Positions 38,518 through 49,078 of a stretch of DNA of 64,000 nt are shown here, piece after piece. A model generated the notes under the pieces. That model was not told where the DNA came from and ran no database searches. It saw only the letters and a program-made list of their open reading frames with translations. Position numbers and translations under genes: made by a program. Within the stretch, counting starts at the first letter, position 1. The number at the start of each line of letters is the position of its first letter. The DNA is taken from positions 220,875 to 284,874 of the forward strand of contig NZ_JADX01000004.1 of the NCBI RefSeq assembly GCF_000518605.1. Direction: 5' to 3'. The DNA is from Shewanella fidelis ATCC BAA-318. GTDB taxonomy: Bacteria > Pseudomonadota > Gammaproteobacteria > Enterobacterales > Shewanellaceae.

Positions 38518-38556
38518 AAAAAGGCCGTAAGAGTATGCTCTTACGGCCTTTTTTAA
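38518..38556. terminator. Bidirectional terminator between chrA and the formate dehydrogenase gene
   Basis: AAAAAGGCCGTAAGAG and CTCTTACGGCCTTTTTT pair around TATG, with A and T runs on both sides. Confidence 0.93.
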
Positions 38557-38570
38557 GTTTTAAGTAAGCC

Positions 38571-41500
38571 TTAGCTTGTGACCGCTTCTTGTGCTACTTC
38601 GGCCTTTTCCGCTTTAACTGCACAGACCTTAAACTCTGGGATTTTCGCCACAGGATCAAGTGCATTGTTGGTCAACTTATTAGCGGCTGACTCAGCAAAG
38701 TGGAACGGCAAAAACAATACGCCAGCTTGAGCGCGTTTAGTGACGAAGGCTTTTATCTCAATCTCACCACGACGAGTACTGAGTTTGAGCATATCGCCAT
38801 TATTGATCCCTAGCTTTTCGGCATCAAATACCGAAATCATTACCTTAGCTTCGCCAAGTTGATTAAGCCCTTCTGTTTTACGGGTCATAGTGCCTGTATG
38901 GAACTGCTCAAGTAGGCGGCCCGTTGAAAGGATTAATGGGTACTCATCACAAGGCATTTCTGCTGGGAGTCGATAATGCACCGCGCGCATTTTGCCTTTA
39001 CCATGAGTGAACTGGCTAGTATGTAGAATGGGTGTACCCGGATGCCCTTCAGCAGGGCATGGCCATTGTAAACCCTGACGACCATTTTCGGTTTCACTGT
39101 TGATAACAGCCCAAGTAATACCACGGTATTGCGGTGTCACATCGGTGATCTCATGCCAAATTTGCTTTTCAGATTGGTAGTGCCAATCTTCACCCATTTG
39201 GTTAGCAATCAGCTGAACAATCTGCCAATCATTTTTTGCCTGTCCCGGCGGCGTTACTGCAGGCAGGAGCTGTTGTACACGGCGCTCAGTATTGGTGAAG
39301 TGACCTAGCTTTTCAGCAAAGGCGGCTGCAGGTAACACAACATCGGCAAGCTCTGCTGTTTCAGTTAAGAAGATATCTTGTACTACGACAAATTCCGCCG
39401 CAGCTAAGCCTTGTAGTACGTGTTTTTGGTCTGGATCACTGAGTACTGGGTTTTCACCCATTACATATAGACCTTTTAATTCGCCATGACTTAGTGCATG
39501 CATCATTTCTGTAGCAGATAAGCCAATATCAGCACAAAGATCTTCTTTACCCCAGGCTTCACGGAAGCGCATTTGCACTAACGGATCGTCAAGTTTCTGG
39601 TAACCGCTAAAGTAGTTTGGCAATGCGCCCATATCGCAAGCGCCTTGTACGTTACTTTGGCCACGCAGTGGGTTGATCCCCGCGCCTTTTACGCCAATGT
39701 TGCCACACAGTAATTGCAGGTTAGAGATAGCGGTAACATTATCGTGACCTGAAGTATGCTGAGTCACGCCCATGGCATAGTAGACCGCGGTTTTTTCTGC
39801 GGTACCAATCATTTTCGCCATTTTGATAATGTCGCTGGCACTGACACCTGTGATTAACTCTGCATTTTTAGGGCTGTAATCTGGGCTCATGACCTCATCA
39901 TAAAGCTGACTAAAGCCTTCAACCCGTGCCTGAATATAATCGAGATCATGCCAATCGTTTTTAATGATCTGCTGCATAATGGCATTGATGAGCATCACAT
40001 CTGAACCGGGACGTTGAGCAACATAAAGCTCTGCCTTATCAGCAATGGATACCCGTTTAGGATCGGCAACGATTAATCTTGCACCGTATTCTTTAATAGC
40101 ATGTTTGATACGCGAGGCAATAATCGGATGGGCGCTTTCCGTATCTGAGCCAAGAATAAAGATAAGGTCGCTATCTTTGATACTTGGGATATCGTTGGTC
40201 ATTGCGCCGCTACCTAAGCTTTCACGTAGCGCGGTTACCGTCGAAGCGTGACATAAGCGCGCACAGTGATCGACGTTATTATTGCCAATCACACTACGGA
40301 AGAACTTTTGGAAAACATAGTTATCTTCGTTAGTGGCTTTTGCTGACGAAAGACCGGCAATTGATTTATTACCGTATACTTGCCTGATTTGTGCAAAACG
40401 CTGCGCAACAACGGCAATCGCTTCATCCCAACTCGCTGGAACTAGCTCACCATTTTTACGAATGAGCGGTGTGGTTAAGCGTTTGTCACTGCCAACAAAG
40501 TCAAAACCAAAGCGACCTTTAACACATAGCATACCTTGGTTAACTGGTGAGGACACATCACCGCTAACATGACGGATTTTGTTTTTTTGCTCATCAACAT
40601 GCAGGTTGATGCGACAACCAATACCGCAATAGGTACAAATGCTCGATACGGTTTTAAGCGGCGCTTTCTGCGCAGCGGTTAAGCCTTGGGTCTTATCTCT
40701 TGAGTCAACCAATGCGCCTGTAGGGCATACTTGCACACAGTTACCACATTGCACACAGTCACTATCATTCATACTGACGCTAAAGCCTACACGTGGTGCT
40801 TTGCGTTCATCAGTTGCAGCTAAGCCGTCACCAGAAGTGGGTAGTGCTTGGTAATGATCTTTAGCAAATGAAATCGCATTGTGGCCGCTGGCACCTTTAC
40901 AGGTTTCAACGCAAGCACCGCAGCTAATGCAACGGTTAGCATCAAAGGTGATAAATGGTGCACTAGTGTCAACGCTAAATTGTTGTGCTTGACTAAGATC
41001 CAGCTCGCTGGCTTTGACTTTATACTCAGTAGCATAATCGCGTAGTTTACAATCTGTGTTTGCTTGGCAGGCGCATTCAAGGCAACGTGCGGCTTCCTTC
41101 ATGGCCTCATCGGCGGCAAAACCAAGCTCTACTTCACTGAAGTTAAGTGCTCGCTGTAATTTATCAAGCTCTGGCATAACACTGCGTGCTTGTGCTTTAG
41201 TGTCTGGGTAAAGCGTATCGGCTTTAATTGCTTTTAAGTTGCTTGTTTTATTGGCTTTAGTCGAGTTGAAAGGCTGTTTCACTAGCTCACAAGTTAAGCC
41301 TTGGCTTAGTAGCTTTTCAATCGCATCTGCCGCTTTACGGCCATCGGCAACCGCAGCAACAGCTGTGGCTGGGCCGGTGCGTGAGTCACCAATCACAAAC
41401 AATTTATCAAGGCCAGCAGATTGTCCCGCTGACATAGTGTGTTCACAACCTTCAAAGGTATTCCAGCGTGTGAGCGCAACTTCACCAGTGGCAAGCTGGC

Positions 41501-42866
41501 TTTGTGGATGATCTAAGAAGTCCATATCAGGGGTTTGTGATACAGCTGGGATCACCGTATCGAAAGCTTCAGTGAAGGTTTCTCCAGTCGGTGTTGGGCT
41601 ACGACGGCCAGAGCTGTCAGGCTCACCAAGTGCCATTATTTCAAAAGTCACCATAGCAACTCGGCCGTTGCCATCGCTGTGGTTTTCAATTGGATTGGTT
41701 AGGAAGTGAAACTTAATTCCTTCCTGCTCAGCTTCGTGGATCTCATAAGGCTCTGCTGGCATTTCATCGCGAGTTCGACGATAAACCAATGTTACATCTG
41801 CGCCATCGCGTTTGGCTGTGCGAGCACAGTCAATAGCTGTGTTACCACCACCAATAACAGCGACTTTTTTGCCTGTGCTAAATTGTTTTTCAGTGCAGTA
41901 ATCTTTTAGGTAATCCACACCTAAATAGCAGCCTTCAAGCTCAATACCCGGATAGTTCATCGGTACGGCTTTTTGCGCACCAATCGCTAAGCAAACGGCA
42001 TCAAAATCGTTGAGTAACCCATTGAGGTGAATGTCTCGACCTAGACGAGTATTAGTCGCGATATTCAGGCCGTTTTTGCAAAGCAAATCAATTTCTTTAT
42101 CAAGGATGGCTTTAGGTAGTCTGTATTCAGGGATACCGTAACGTAACCAGCCGCCCGCTTGTGGCATGGATTCAAAAATGGTGACGTCATGGCCGCCGTT
42201 CGATAGGTAGTAACCTGCAGATATACCAGCTGGGCCACTACCAATAATGGCGACTTTCTTGCCGCTCGCTGGCGCTTTAGGCGGTACGTACGGATTGGCA
42301 TCTTCAAGATCTAAGTCGGCGGCGTGGCGCTTTAACTGGCGGATAGCCACAGGCTCGTCAACCAGACCTCGGCGGCATTCAGTTTCACAAAAAGCAGGGC
42401 AGACACGGCCAATTGACAGTGGCAGAGGTAAGGTCTGCTTAATAACTTTAACCGCTTCTGTGTGGTCGCCTTGAGCAATATGGTACAGATAAGATTGTAC
42501 ATCAACCCCAGCAGGACAGGCCGTTTGGCATGGGGCTTCGCAGTCTGCAAAGTGATCCGACAAAATATTGTGTAGCGCGGCTTTACGCTGTTTACTTAAT
42601 GCAGCCGACTGAGTAATAACCTCAATATTTTGTGCGCTGATGTCGCTGATCCGAGTATCGCATGCGCGTACATTGGTGATGTTGTTATCAGCGTCAATCA
42701 GCTCTACATGACACAGGTTACAATGCTGTTTGCTATCGTGCACCAGCGAGCTTGCAGGGCTTTTACAAAGATTGGGAATGGCGATATCCGCATTAAGTGC
42801 GACATCGAGCAGTGTGTCTTGTTGATTAGCTAAAAGGATTTTGCCATCAATTATTATTTGTTTCAT
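38571..42866 (-). CDS. Fused NAD(P)H-type oxidoreductase/formate dehydrogenase-like molybdoenzyme
   Basis: A 1431-residue multi-module protein. Order: a 2Fe-2S ferredoxin domain (1 to about 80, cysteines in NLC, HCNLC and RAC); an iron-sulfur/helical domain as in glutamate synthase small subunit (about 100-190); a FAD/NAD(P)H domain like GltD (about 200-520, GSGPAG and GGGNTA); cysteine clusters at about 595-730 (CISCGACVETC, CVQCGNCVQVC); then the molybdopterin catalytic subunit, with Fe4S4 cysteines from Cys744 (CTYCGIGC), and the C-terminal dinucleotide-binding domain (about 1290-1410). The metal-ligand position is Cys872 in CARLCHAST, encoded by TGT, so it is a cysteine rather than selenocysteine enzyme. 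Formate oxidation linked to NAD(P) is the best guess. No fdhD or other subunit gene is adjacent. Confidence 0.85.
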   Translation of the reverse strand: MKQIIIDGKILLANQQDTLLDVALNADIAIPNLCKSPASSLVHDSKQHCNLCHVELIDADNNITNVRACDTRISDISAQNIEVITQSAALSKQRKAALHNILSDHFADCEAPCQTACPAGVDVQSYLYHIAQGDHTEAVKVIKQTLPLPLSIGRVCPAFCETECRRGLVDEPVAIRQLKRHAADLDLEDANPYVPPKAPASGKKVAIIGSGPAGISAGYYLSNGGHDVTIFESMPQAGGWLRYGIPEYRLPKAILDKEIDLLCKNGLNIATNTRLGRDIHLNGLLNDFDAVCLAIGAQKAVPMNYPGIELEGCYLGVDYLKDYCTEKQFSTGKKVAVIGGGNTAIDCARTAKRDGADVTLVYRRTRDEMPAEPYEIHEAEQEGIKFHFLTNPIENHSDGNGRVAMVTFEIMALGEPDSSGRRSPTPTGETFTEAFDTVIPAVSQTPDMDFLDHPQSQLATGEVALTRWNTFEGCEHTMSAGQSAGLDKLFVIGDSRTGPATAVAAVADGRKAADAIEKLLSQGLTCELVKQPFNSTKANKTSNLKAIKADTLYPDTKAQARSVMPELDKLQRALNFSEVELGFAADEAMKEAARCLECACQANTDCKLRDYATEYKVKASELDLSQAQQFSVDTSAPFITFDANRCISCGACVETCKGASGHNAISFAKDHYQALPTSGDGLAATDERKAPRVGFSVSMNDSDCVQCGNCVQVCPTGALVDSRDKTQGLTAAQKAPLKTVSSICTYCGIGCRINLHVDEQKNKIRHVSGDVSSPVNQGMLCVKGRFGFDFVGSDKRLTTPLIRKNGELVPASWDEAIAVVAQRFAQIRQVYGNKSIAGLSSAKATNEDNYVFQKFFRSVIGNNNVDHCARLCHASTVTALRESLGSGAMTNDIPSIKDSDLIFILGSDTESAHPIIASRIKHAIKEYGARLIVADPKRVSIADKAELYVAQRPGSDVMLINAIMQQIIKNDWHDLDYIQARVEGFSQLYDEVMSPDYSPKNAELITGVSASDIIKMAKMIGTAEKTAVYYAMGVTQHTSGHDNVTAISNLQLLCGNIGVKGAGINPLRGQSNVQGACDMGALPNYFSGYQKLDDPLVQMRFREAWGKEDLCADIGLSATEMMHALSHGELKGLYVMGENPVLSDPDQKHVLQGLAAAEFVVVQDIFLTETAELADVVLPAAAFAEKLGHFTNTERRVQQLLPAVTPPGQAKNDWQIVQLIANQMGEDWHYQSEKQIWHEITDVTPQYRGITWAVINSETENGRQGLQWPCPAEGHPGTPILHTSQFTHGKGKMRAVHYRLPAEMPCDEYPLILSTGRLLEQFHTGTMTRKTEGLNQLGEAKVMISVFDAEKLGINNGDMLKLSTRRGEIEIKAFVTKRAQAGVLFLPFHFAESAANKLTNNALDPVAKIPEFKVCAVKAEKAEVAQEAVTS

Positions 42867-43732
42867 CGCATGGGCCTTTAATTATAGGGTCGCAGCTTGA
42901 TTATTGCCGCTCAGTTGCTTGGTAAGCTTTGGCGGTAAGATCAGCATTTGCAGAGAAATGGACTTGGCGAAATAGTTATATTTTGCAGTATACCTGTGGC
43001 CTTTTTTTACGCAGAAAATGCAGCTTAAGTTTTGGCGGTAATTGCAGCTTGCTTCACAAATGCCGCTAAATTGCGTACTTGGTTGATATTGTGTGGTGTT
43101 GGTGTGATCTGGTTATTGTTTTTGCTGGTACTGTGAGGCTGTAAGTCATTGACGGTTAATCTGCTTGGTATCTTTTTTACGAGTGTTTAGTGCTAAGTGG
43201 AGCGTTAAATTGCAAATCTATAGCATGTTAGTTGACTAATGTTATTGATATAATTGCTTTTTTGCTAACTAGGTTTTTTTGTGGTTTTAGGTGTGATCTG
43301 ACGCACTACTGCTTGTGGTAAAGCGTTGCTTGTTTCGCTAAAACTGCCAAAGTTAATCGCTTAACATTGTAAAATAGACAGAAATTGATCTAAGCAGCTT
43401 AAAGCAATGAATTTAGTGTTGCTCTCGGCAGGTTGAATATTGCAATGATCCATTGCTGTAAACAATACGGCCTCTGCAAATGTGCTACTACAAGTAACAG
43501 TTAATAAAGGTTTTTTAGCTATGCTTTGCCGTTATTTGCGTAAGATGATTAGCTTTTTCTTGTGCAAGATACCATTGTTGAATAAATTTGCTGTTTTATG
43601 CGCTTTTGCCGCTAGGTTTCAATCTCAGCATGGGTTAAAATAGCGGGTTTTCCACATAGTCGTCACGGTTTAGGCTGTGGGCTATAAGCGAATTCTTAGT
43701 AAATAACTTAGCAATTAAAAGTTGATAAAATC
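42867..43732. other. Long intergenic region before prfB
   Basis: An 866-base divergent stretch without a credible reading frame. It must carry the promoters of the formate dehydrogenase-like gene and of prfB-lysS. No tRNA, repeat element or RNA structure was recognised. Confidence 0.4.
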
Positions 43733-44831
43733 ATGTTTGAAGTAAATCCAGTAAAATTCAAAATCAAGGAGCTCGCTGAACGTACCGACCTTCTTCGGGG
43801 GTATCTTTGACTACGATGCTAAAAGTGAGCGTCTAGAAGAAGTTAGCCGAGAGCTTGAAAGCTCTGAAGTTTGGAACGATCCAGATAACGCTCAAGCTTT
43901 AGGTAAAGAGCGTGCAGCACTTGAAGCGGTAGTTAAAACTATCGACGATATGGACAGTGGTCTAGAAGATATCGAGGGACTACTCGAGCTTGCCGTTGAA
44001 GAAAATGATGAAGAAACCTTCAATGACGCCACCACTGAATTACAAGGTTTAGAGAAACGCCTTGAGGAACTTGAGTTCCGTCGTATGTTCTCAAAGCCAC
44101 ATGATGCATCAGATTGTTATTTAGATATTCAATCAGGTTCAGGCGGTACAGAGGCTCAAGACTGGGCTAACATGGTGCTGCGTATGTTTTTACGTTGGGG
44201 CGAAGCCCATGACTACAAACCAGAACTGATTGAAGTGACTGCGGGTGACGTAGCGGGTATAAAAGGTGCCACTATTAAGTTTACTGGTGAGTATGCCTTT
44301 GGTTCACTGCGTACTGAAACCGGTGTTCACCGTTTAGTGCGTAAATCGCCATTTGACTCTTCTGGTAAGCGTCACACGTCTTTCTGTTCGGTATTCGTTT
44401 ACCCAGAAATTGATGATTCGATTGAGATTGATATCAATCCAGCGGATTTAAGAATTGATACCTACCGTGCTTCAGGCGCGGGTGGTCAGCACGTTAACAA
44501 AACTGAGTCGGCAATTCGTATTACCCATTTACCGACTAACACAGTTGTGCAATGTCAGAATGACCGTTCACAACATAAGAACCGTGATTCGGCAATGAAA
44601 CAGTTAAAAGCAAAGCTGTATGAGCTAGAAATGCTGAAACAGAATGCTGATAAGCAAGCCGCAGAAGATGCCAAGTCAGATATTGGCTGGGGCAGTCAGA
44701 TCCGTTCGTACGTGCTTGATGATGCGCGTATTAAAGATCTACGTACCGGCGTTGAAAACCGAAATACCCAGAGCGTGTTAGATGGCGATCTGGACAAGTT
44801 TATTGAAGCTAGCCTGAAATCTGGCCTTTAA
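43733..44831 (+). CDS. prfB: Peptide chain release factor 2 (programmed +1 frameshift)
   Basis: Recognises UAA and UGA stop codons and releases the finished peptide on the ribosome. The true start is ATG at 43733; 25 codons are read to CTT, then an in-frame TGA at 43808-43810. A +1 shift continues with GAC at 43809, giving 25 + 340 = 365 residues, the same as E. coli. The anticodon-like SPF motif ([10 protein letters not shown]) and the peptidyl-transferase GGQ motif ([13 protein letters not shown]) are present. Lies 12 bases before lysS, the conserved prfB-lysS pair. A reading that starts at the ATG at 43950 would miss the N-terminal domain. Confidence 0.97.
43796..43811 (+). promoter_or_regulatory. 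prfB frameshift site
   Basis: CGGGGGTATCTTTGAC: the Shine-Dalgarno-like GGGGG is three bases before the slippery CTT, which is followed by TGA and C. This is the standard autoregulatory arrangement: low RF2 favours the shift. Confidence 0.96.
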
Positions 44832-44843
44832 CGAGAGAAGAAG

Positions 44844-46349
44844 ATGACTGAACAAATCCAAGACGAGAACAAGTTAATTGCAGAACGTCGTGCTAAATTA
44901 GAGCACATCCGTACGAACTGCCCAGCAAACGGTCACCCGAACAACTTCGATCGAAAACATAAAGCGGCAGACATTCAAGCTGAGTTTGGTCATCACACCA
45001 AAGAAGAGCTTGAAGGCATGGGCATCGAGCGTTCAATCGCTGGTCGTGTAATGGCTAAGCGTGGTCCATTCTTGGTTATCCAAGATGTGAGCGGTCGTAT
45101 CCAAGCATACGCAGGTAAAGACGTTCAAAAAGATCTGAAAGAAAAATTCCAAGGTCTAGATATCGGTGACATCATCGGTGTGACTGGTCAGCTACACCTT
45201 TCAGGTAAAGGCGATCTATATGTGAACATGGAGCAGTACCAATTGCTAACTAAAGCATTGCGTCCGCTACCAGAAAAGTTCCACGGTCTAACTGACCAAG
45301 AAACGCGTTACCGTCAACGTTACGTTGATCTTATCGTTAACGAAGACTCTCGTGCAGCATTCGTAATGCGCTCGAAAGTGGTTACCGCTATCCGTAACTT
45401 CATGGTGAAAAAAGAGTTCATGGAAGTTGAAACACCTATGATGCACAGCATCCCAGGTGGCGCTTCAGCGCGTCCATTTATCACTCACCACAACGCACTA
45501 GATATCGAAATGTATCTACGTATTGCACCTGAGCTATACCTTAAGCGTCTAGTGGTTGGTGGTTTTGAGCGTGTGTTCGAAATTAACCGTAACTTCCGTA
45601 ACGAAGGTTTATCGCCACGTCATAACCCAGAATTCACTATGATGGAATTCTATATGGCGTATGCTGATTACGAAGATCTAATGGATCTAACAGAAGAGAT
45701 GCTAAGCTCTATCGCTACTGAGCTTTGTGGTTCTCCGCTACTTCCATACGGTGAGCACACTGTTGACTTTGGCGGCCCATATGCTCGTCTAAGCATGTTG
45801 GATGCGATCAAGAAGTACAACCCAGACAACGCAACTATTCAGTCTATGACTTATGAAGAAGTTAAAGACGTTGAGTTTATGCGTGACTTGGCTAAGAGCC
45901 TAGGTATGACAATTGAGAAGTTCTGGACTTGTGGTCAATTACTTGAAGAGATCTTCGGTGAAACTGCAGAGCCTAAGCTAATGCAACCGACATTCATTAC
46001 TGGCTACCCAGCGGATATCTCTCCATTGGCGCGTCGTAATGATGAAAATCATTTCATTACAGACCGTTTCGAGTTCTTCATCGGTGGCCGTGAAGTGGCA
46101 AACGGTTTCTCTGAGCTTAACGATGCTGAAGATCAAGATAGCCGTTTCAAAGCTCAAGTTGATGCTAAAGATGCGGGTGATGACGAAGCAATGTTCTACG
46201 ATGCAGACTACATTACTGCACTAGAGCACGGCTTACCACCAACAGCGGGTCAAGGTATTGGTATCGACCGTTTAGTGATGCTATTTACTAACACGCACAC
46301 AATCCGTGACGTGATCCTATTCCCAGCAATGCGCCCACAAGCGAACTAA
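44844..46349 (+). CDS. lysS: Lysyl-tRNA synthetase, class II
   Basis: Charges tRNA-Lys with lysine. The 501 residues contain an N-terminal OB-fold anticodon-binding domain (about 60-150) and a class II catalytic core with motif 1 (near 175-205), motif 2 ([20 protein letters not shown], about 252-271) and motif 3 ([13 protein letters not shown], about 474-486). It is 12 bases after prfB, almost certainly in one operon. Codon use is strongly biased, as for highly expressed genes. A terminator follows. Confidence 0.97.
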   Translation: MTEQIQDENKLIAERRAKLEHIRTNCPANGHPNNFDRKHKAADIQAEFGHHTKEELEGMGIERSIAGRVMAKRGPFLVIQDVSGRIQAYAGKDVQKDLKEKFQGLDIGDIIGVTGQLHLSGKGDLYVNMEQYQLLTKALRPLPEKFHGLTDQETRYRQRYVDLIVNEDSRAAFVMRSKVVTAIRNFMVKKEFMEVETPMMHSIPGGASARPFITHHNALDIEMYLRIAPELYLKRLVVGGFERVFEINRNFRNEGLSPRHNPEFTMMEFYMAYADYEDLMDLTEEMLSSIATELCGSPLLPYGEHTVDFGGPYARLSMLDAIKKYNPDNATIQSMTYEEVKDVEFMRDLAKSLGMTIEKFWTCGQLLEEIFGETAEPKLMQPTFITGYPADISPLARRNDENHFITDRFEFFIGGREVANGFSELNDAEDQDSRFKAQVDAKDAGDDEAMFYDADYITALEHGLPPTAGQGIGIDRLVMLFTNTHTIRDVILFPAMRPQAN

Positions 46350-46385
46350 TTTTGCAGGACTGATACCGTTAAACGGTATCGCTAA

Positions 46386-46416
46386 TAAAAACCAGCCAAT
46401 CGGCTGGTTTTTTATT
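46386..46416 (+). terminator. Rho-independent terminator after lysS
   Basis: AAAACCAGCC and GGCTGGTTTT pair around AATC and are followed by a T-rich tail. A smaller hairpin GATACCGTT/AACGGTATC lies just before it at 46362-46380. Confidence 0.9.
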
Positions 46417-46467
46417 TTCAGCTCTAAACCGCCATCCTTAGTATAAAAATATGACCGCTATGCTGAC

Positions 46468-46566
46468 GCGTTACTTCTGGGGTGATTGGAATAAATTGCA
46501 GTTATTCCCTTTGAATTGGTTCGCCAAAAATTGCTCGAAGTAGAGCAAATTTTTTACTGATTGGTA
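46468..46566 (+). mobile_element. Decayed fragment of the ATACCAAT element (copy D)
   Basis: GTTACTTCTG, TTGCAGTTATTCCCTTTGAA, GCCAAAAATTGCTC and the ending ACTGATTGGTA align with the right third of the full copy at 51606-51869, with several mismatches and a deletion. It sits between lysS and the next gene. Confidence 0.7.
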
Positions 46567-46723
46567 TAACTTGCCAAAATCGTTTTGAGTCGATCAACTT
46601 CTCATATTGATTGGTTTTATTGATAAAATTGTAAACCTTTTATTAATGGGGTTTATTCTTGTCGATGTGTTTTGTAAACTTTAGTATTACTATTGTTAAT
46701 GTGATATTGGAGTTAGTAAGACG

Positions 46724-48628
46724 ATGGCATTTGATTATGGATCGATCGACATAGGGCTCAAAAACCCGTTTAAAAAAGAGGGGGCCGTTACAAGTCTTCG
46801 TGGCTTAGTCACCACAGTACTTGGTGTCTACTTACTTATTGAAGCGGCTGCAGTCGTTAGAGACAGCGCTGCTGTTGGCTGGATTTTAGTGGTATTTGGC
46901 CTATTTTTGTTGGGCAGTGGCCTTAAAATTACCACCCAGGGTATTATTGCGATGTTGCGTTACTTTGTTGGGCGTAATCACCCAACGTCGCTAGCGTATA
47001 ACCATAGTCGCTCTGAAACGACATCTGCCGAGCAAGAGTCAGGATATGTAGCATATACTAAACAGCGCTTAATCGAGATGCTTGTTGGTCGTAAAAATGC
47101 CACATTTGTTGAGCCGCAGGGTTTCCTTGCTCGTTTAGTGCATACTATTTTTCCTAAGTTAACCTTTATGCCTTATCCGGTGCGTAATATGGCGCAGCGT
47201 TTATTTGGCGCTTGGGTAAAAACTGTTTTGGCGTTGGTCGCTTATGCGTTAACGGCATTTGTTTCTTTGGCAGGGTTTGCCGGCGAAATTGGTGAGTTTG
47301 CCTTCCCAATTTACTCGATTTTACTGACACTTTATCTGATAGGTGTTTGGCGTTCAGCTGGCCGTGCTCTTGCTCGTAGTGCCGATCGTAACATTCCATC
47401 AATGGGTACCAAAGAGTTAGCTAAGGTGATTGCTACTGCTATTGTATTGCCAGTGGTGTTAGCAGCAGGGCTTGCTTACTTTATGCAAGTAACAAGCGTT
47501 AGCATGGCTCAATTACAGCAAATGCTGCAATTTTTGCCTGACTTTCACGCTTGGGCGTATTTCATCACAATCGTTGTAGCGGCCATTATTAGCTCGGCGC
47601 TGATCAGTATGATGATCTTTAAGCGTATGGCATTGACTGATCCAAAAGTTGAAGTATCAGAGCTTAGAGATAATTGGCAGGAATCAATTCATCCGAATGA
47701 GATTTTCATTAACCTTGATAACTTAGTGATGGCTAACCGCCGTTATAAGGAAGTACCAAACCGAGTTTACCAAGAACTAGAGCCTAAGCTTAATGAGCAA
47801 GTTGAAGGTAAAGGCAATTTCTTCGGTGAGATGTTACAAGAGATCCAACCTAAGTTTAAGGCTATGGAATTAGGGGCTGCGTTTACTTCTGTGCGTATGC
47901 TGAGTCTTATTTTAGGTAATGCCTTATTTGTCTGTGCATCAGTACTCACAGTTTGGCTGGCTTTTGGTGTTGTCGATTTATATAACTTTGTTGGTGGTGT
48001 GCCGCTGGATGTGATTATTGAGCAGTCTACACCTGAACAAATTAATAGCCTAAGCGACATGTCAGGTACGATTATTCATCTAACCTTGGTGGGCATTTTA
48101 CTGCGTGCTTTTGCGCATATGCTTGCGAATGGTGCCCATCTGTTTTTTGCTGAAATGCAGTTCGTAAGTCAGCTTATCTATATGAAAGTAGAAGGTACCT
48201 TCACTGAGTCTCGCATTTCAACAGGTACGGGAATACACGATTCTACTCGCTCAGAAAACACACTAGTGCGCTCAAGTATCACGCCATGGGTTGTTGTGAC
48301 TCAAGCGGTATCGAGTACTTTTGCGGCAACAGGGATGAGAAACTTAGAGCATCCACGTTATATTTTGGAGATGCATAAGGATGAGCAATCGTTAGACAGT
48401 ATTCGTCGCGATGTAGTGAGCTTTATTAAAGACCGTGAGTCGATTGCAGCAATTACCAGTGAGCGCGATCTGCGTAATGCTTCTCAGATCCATGAGATCA
48501 ACGAGCAGTCTCGAGCCATACCGATGCAATCTCAAGATAAGTTGGCTATCACAGAGCAAGAAGAGCAGGCAGCGGCTCTGTTGCGTCAACAAGCTGAAGA
48601 AGATACTAAGGCGCCAACTCCGGCTTAA
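46724..48628 (+). CDS. Large inner-membrane protein of unknown function
   Basis: A 634-residue protein with about eight hydrophobic segments: two near residues 25-75, three near 160-210 and 235-255, one near 275-300, one near 390-415 and one near 445-465. The segments alternate with soluble parts, and the C-terminal 100 residues are polar and charged, rich in Glu and Gln. No transporter, enzyme or signalling motif is recognised. It is transcribed alone, with ATG following GGAG and a terminator downstream. A remnant of the ATACCAAT element lies in its upstream region. Confidence 0.75.
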   Translation: MAFDYGSIDIGLKNPFKKEGAVTSLRGLVTTVLGVYLLIEAAAVVRDSAAVGWILVVFGLFLLGSGLKITTQGIIAMLRYFVGRNHPTSLAYNHSRSETTSAEQESGYVAYTKQRLIEMLVGRKNATFVEPQGFLARLVHTIFPKLTFMPYPVRNMAQRLFGAWVKTVLALVAYALTAFVSLAGFAGEIGEFAFPIYSILLTLYLIGVWRSAGRALARSADRNIPSMGTKELAKVIATAIVLPVVLAAGLAYFMQVTSVSMAQLQQMLQFLPDFHAWAYFITIVVAAIISSALISMMIFKRMALTDPKVEVSELRDNWQESIHPNEIFINLDNLVMANRRYKEVPNRVYQELEPKLNEQVEGKGNFFGEMLQEIQPKFKAMELGAAFTSVRMLSLILGNALFVCASVLTVWLAFGVVDLYNFVGGVPLDVIIEQSTPEQINSLSDMSGTIIHLTLVGILLRAFAHMLANGAHLFFAEMQFVSQLIYMKVEGTFTESRISTGTGIHDSTRSENTLVRSSITPWVVVTQAVSSTFAATGMRNLEHPRYILEMHKDEQSLDSIRRDVVSFIKDRESIAAITSERDLRNASQIHEINEQSRAIPMQSQDKLAITEQEEQAAALLRQQAEEDTKAPTPA

Positions 48629-48663
48629 GTATAGAGTGATGTGAAATTGAACTGAAGTTAATA

Positions 48664-48689
48664 AGGAGCACTAACGTGCTCCTTTTTTT
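48664..48689 (+). terminator. Rho-independent terminator
   Basis: AGGAGCAC and GTGCTCCT pair around TAAC and run into seven Ts. Confidence 0.92.
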
Positions 48690-49078
48690 ACACAGAATTA
48701 TTTTGTTTTGTATTGAGAACAGGCTCCATTTTTTAACTGGTTTTTGTTTGTAATATTAGGTTAGTAGCTGCGTATTGTTGTCTGCTTGTCAGTTTGTCCT
48801 GATAGGTTTTTTAAGTAATTACAAAAATGAGTCGCTACTAATGGGTATGGGGAAATTAGTTGTGAAATAAAAAGGGGTTTTGTTAGTCATGCATCTGGGC
48901 TCACAACTCATTCTATATAACAGTTTTCGAACTTTAACTTTATTTTTATACCTAAAAACACTAGTGTGTCGTCGGATTAAACACTTTTTCCATTCTCCTC
49001 TTTACAGAGTTCAGTGAGTAAGGACGCTTTACTCGCTTGATACTATTTAGCTTTATCATGCAGTTTTAGGACACGAAC
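48690..49078. other. Intergenic region
   Basis: An AT-rich 389-base gap holding the promoter of the GGDEF-EAL gene. No repeat, RNA or coding frame was recognised. Confidence 0.35.

Noticed and set aside
40251..40253. Selenocysteine at the formate dehydrogenase active site
   Set aside because: The codon is TGT (Cys872), and no TGA interrupts the 1431-codon frame.
43808..43810. In-frame TGA making prfB a pseudogene
   Set aside because: The TGA sits in the exact programmed frameshift context CTT-TGA-C with an upstream GGGGG, and the combined protein has the full 365 residues.
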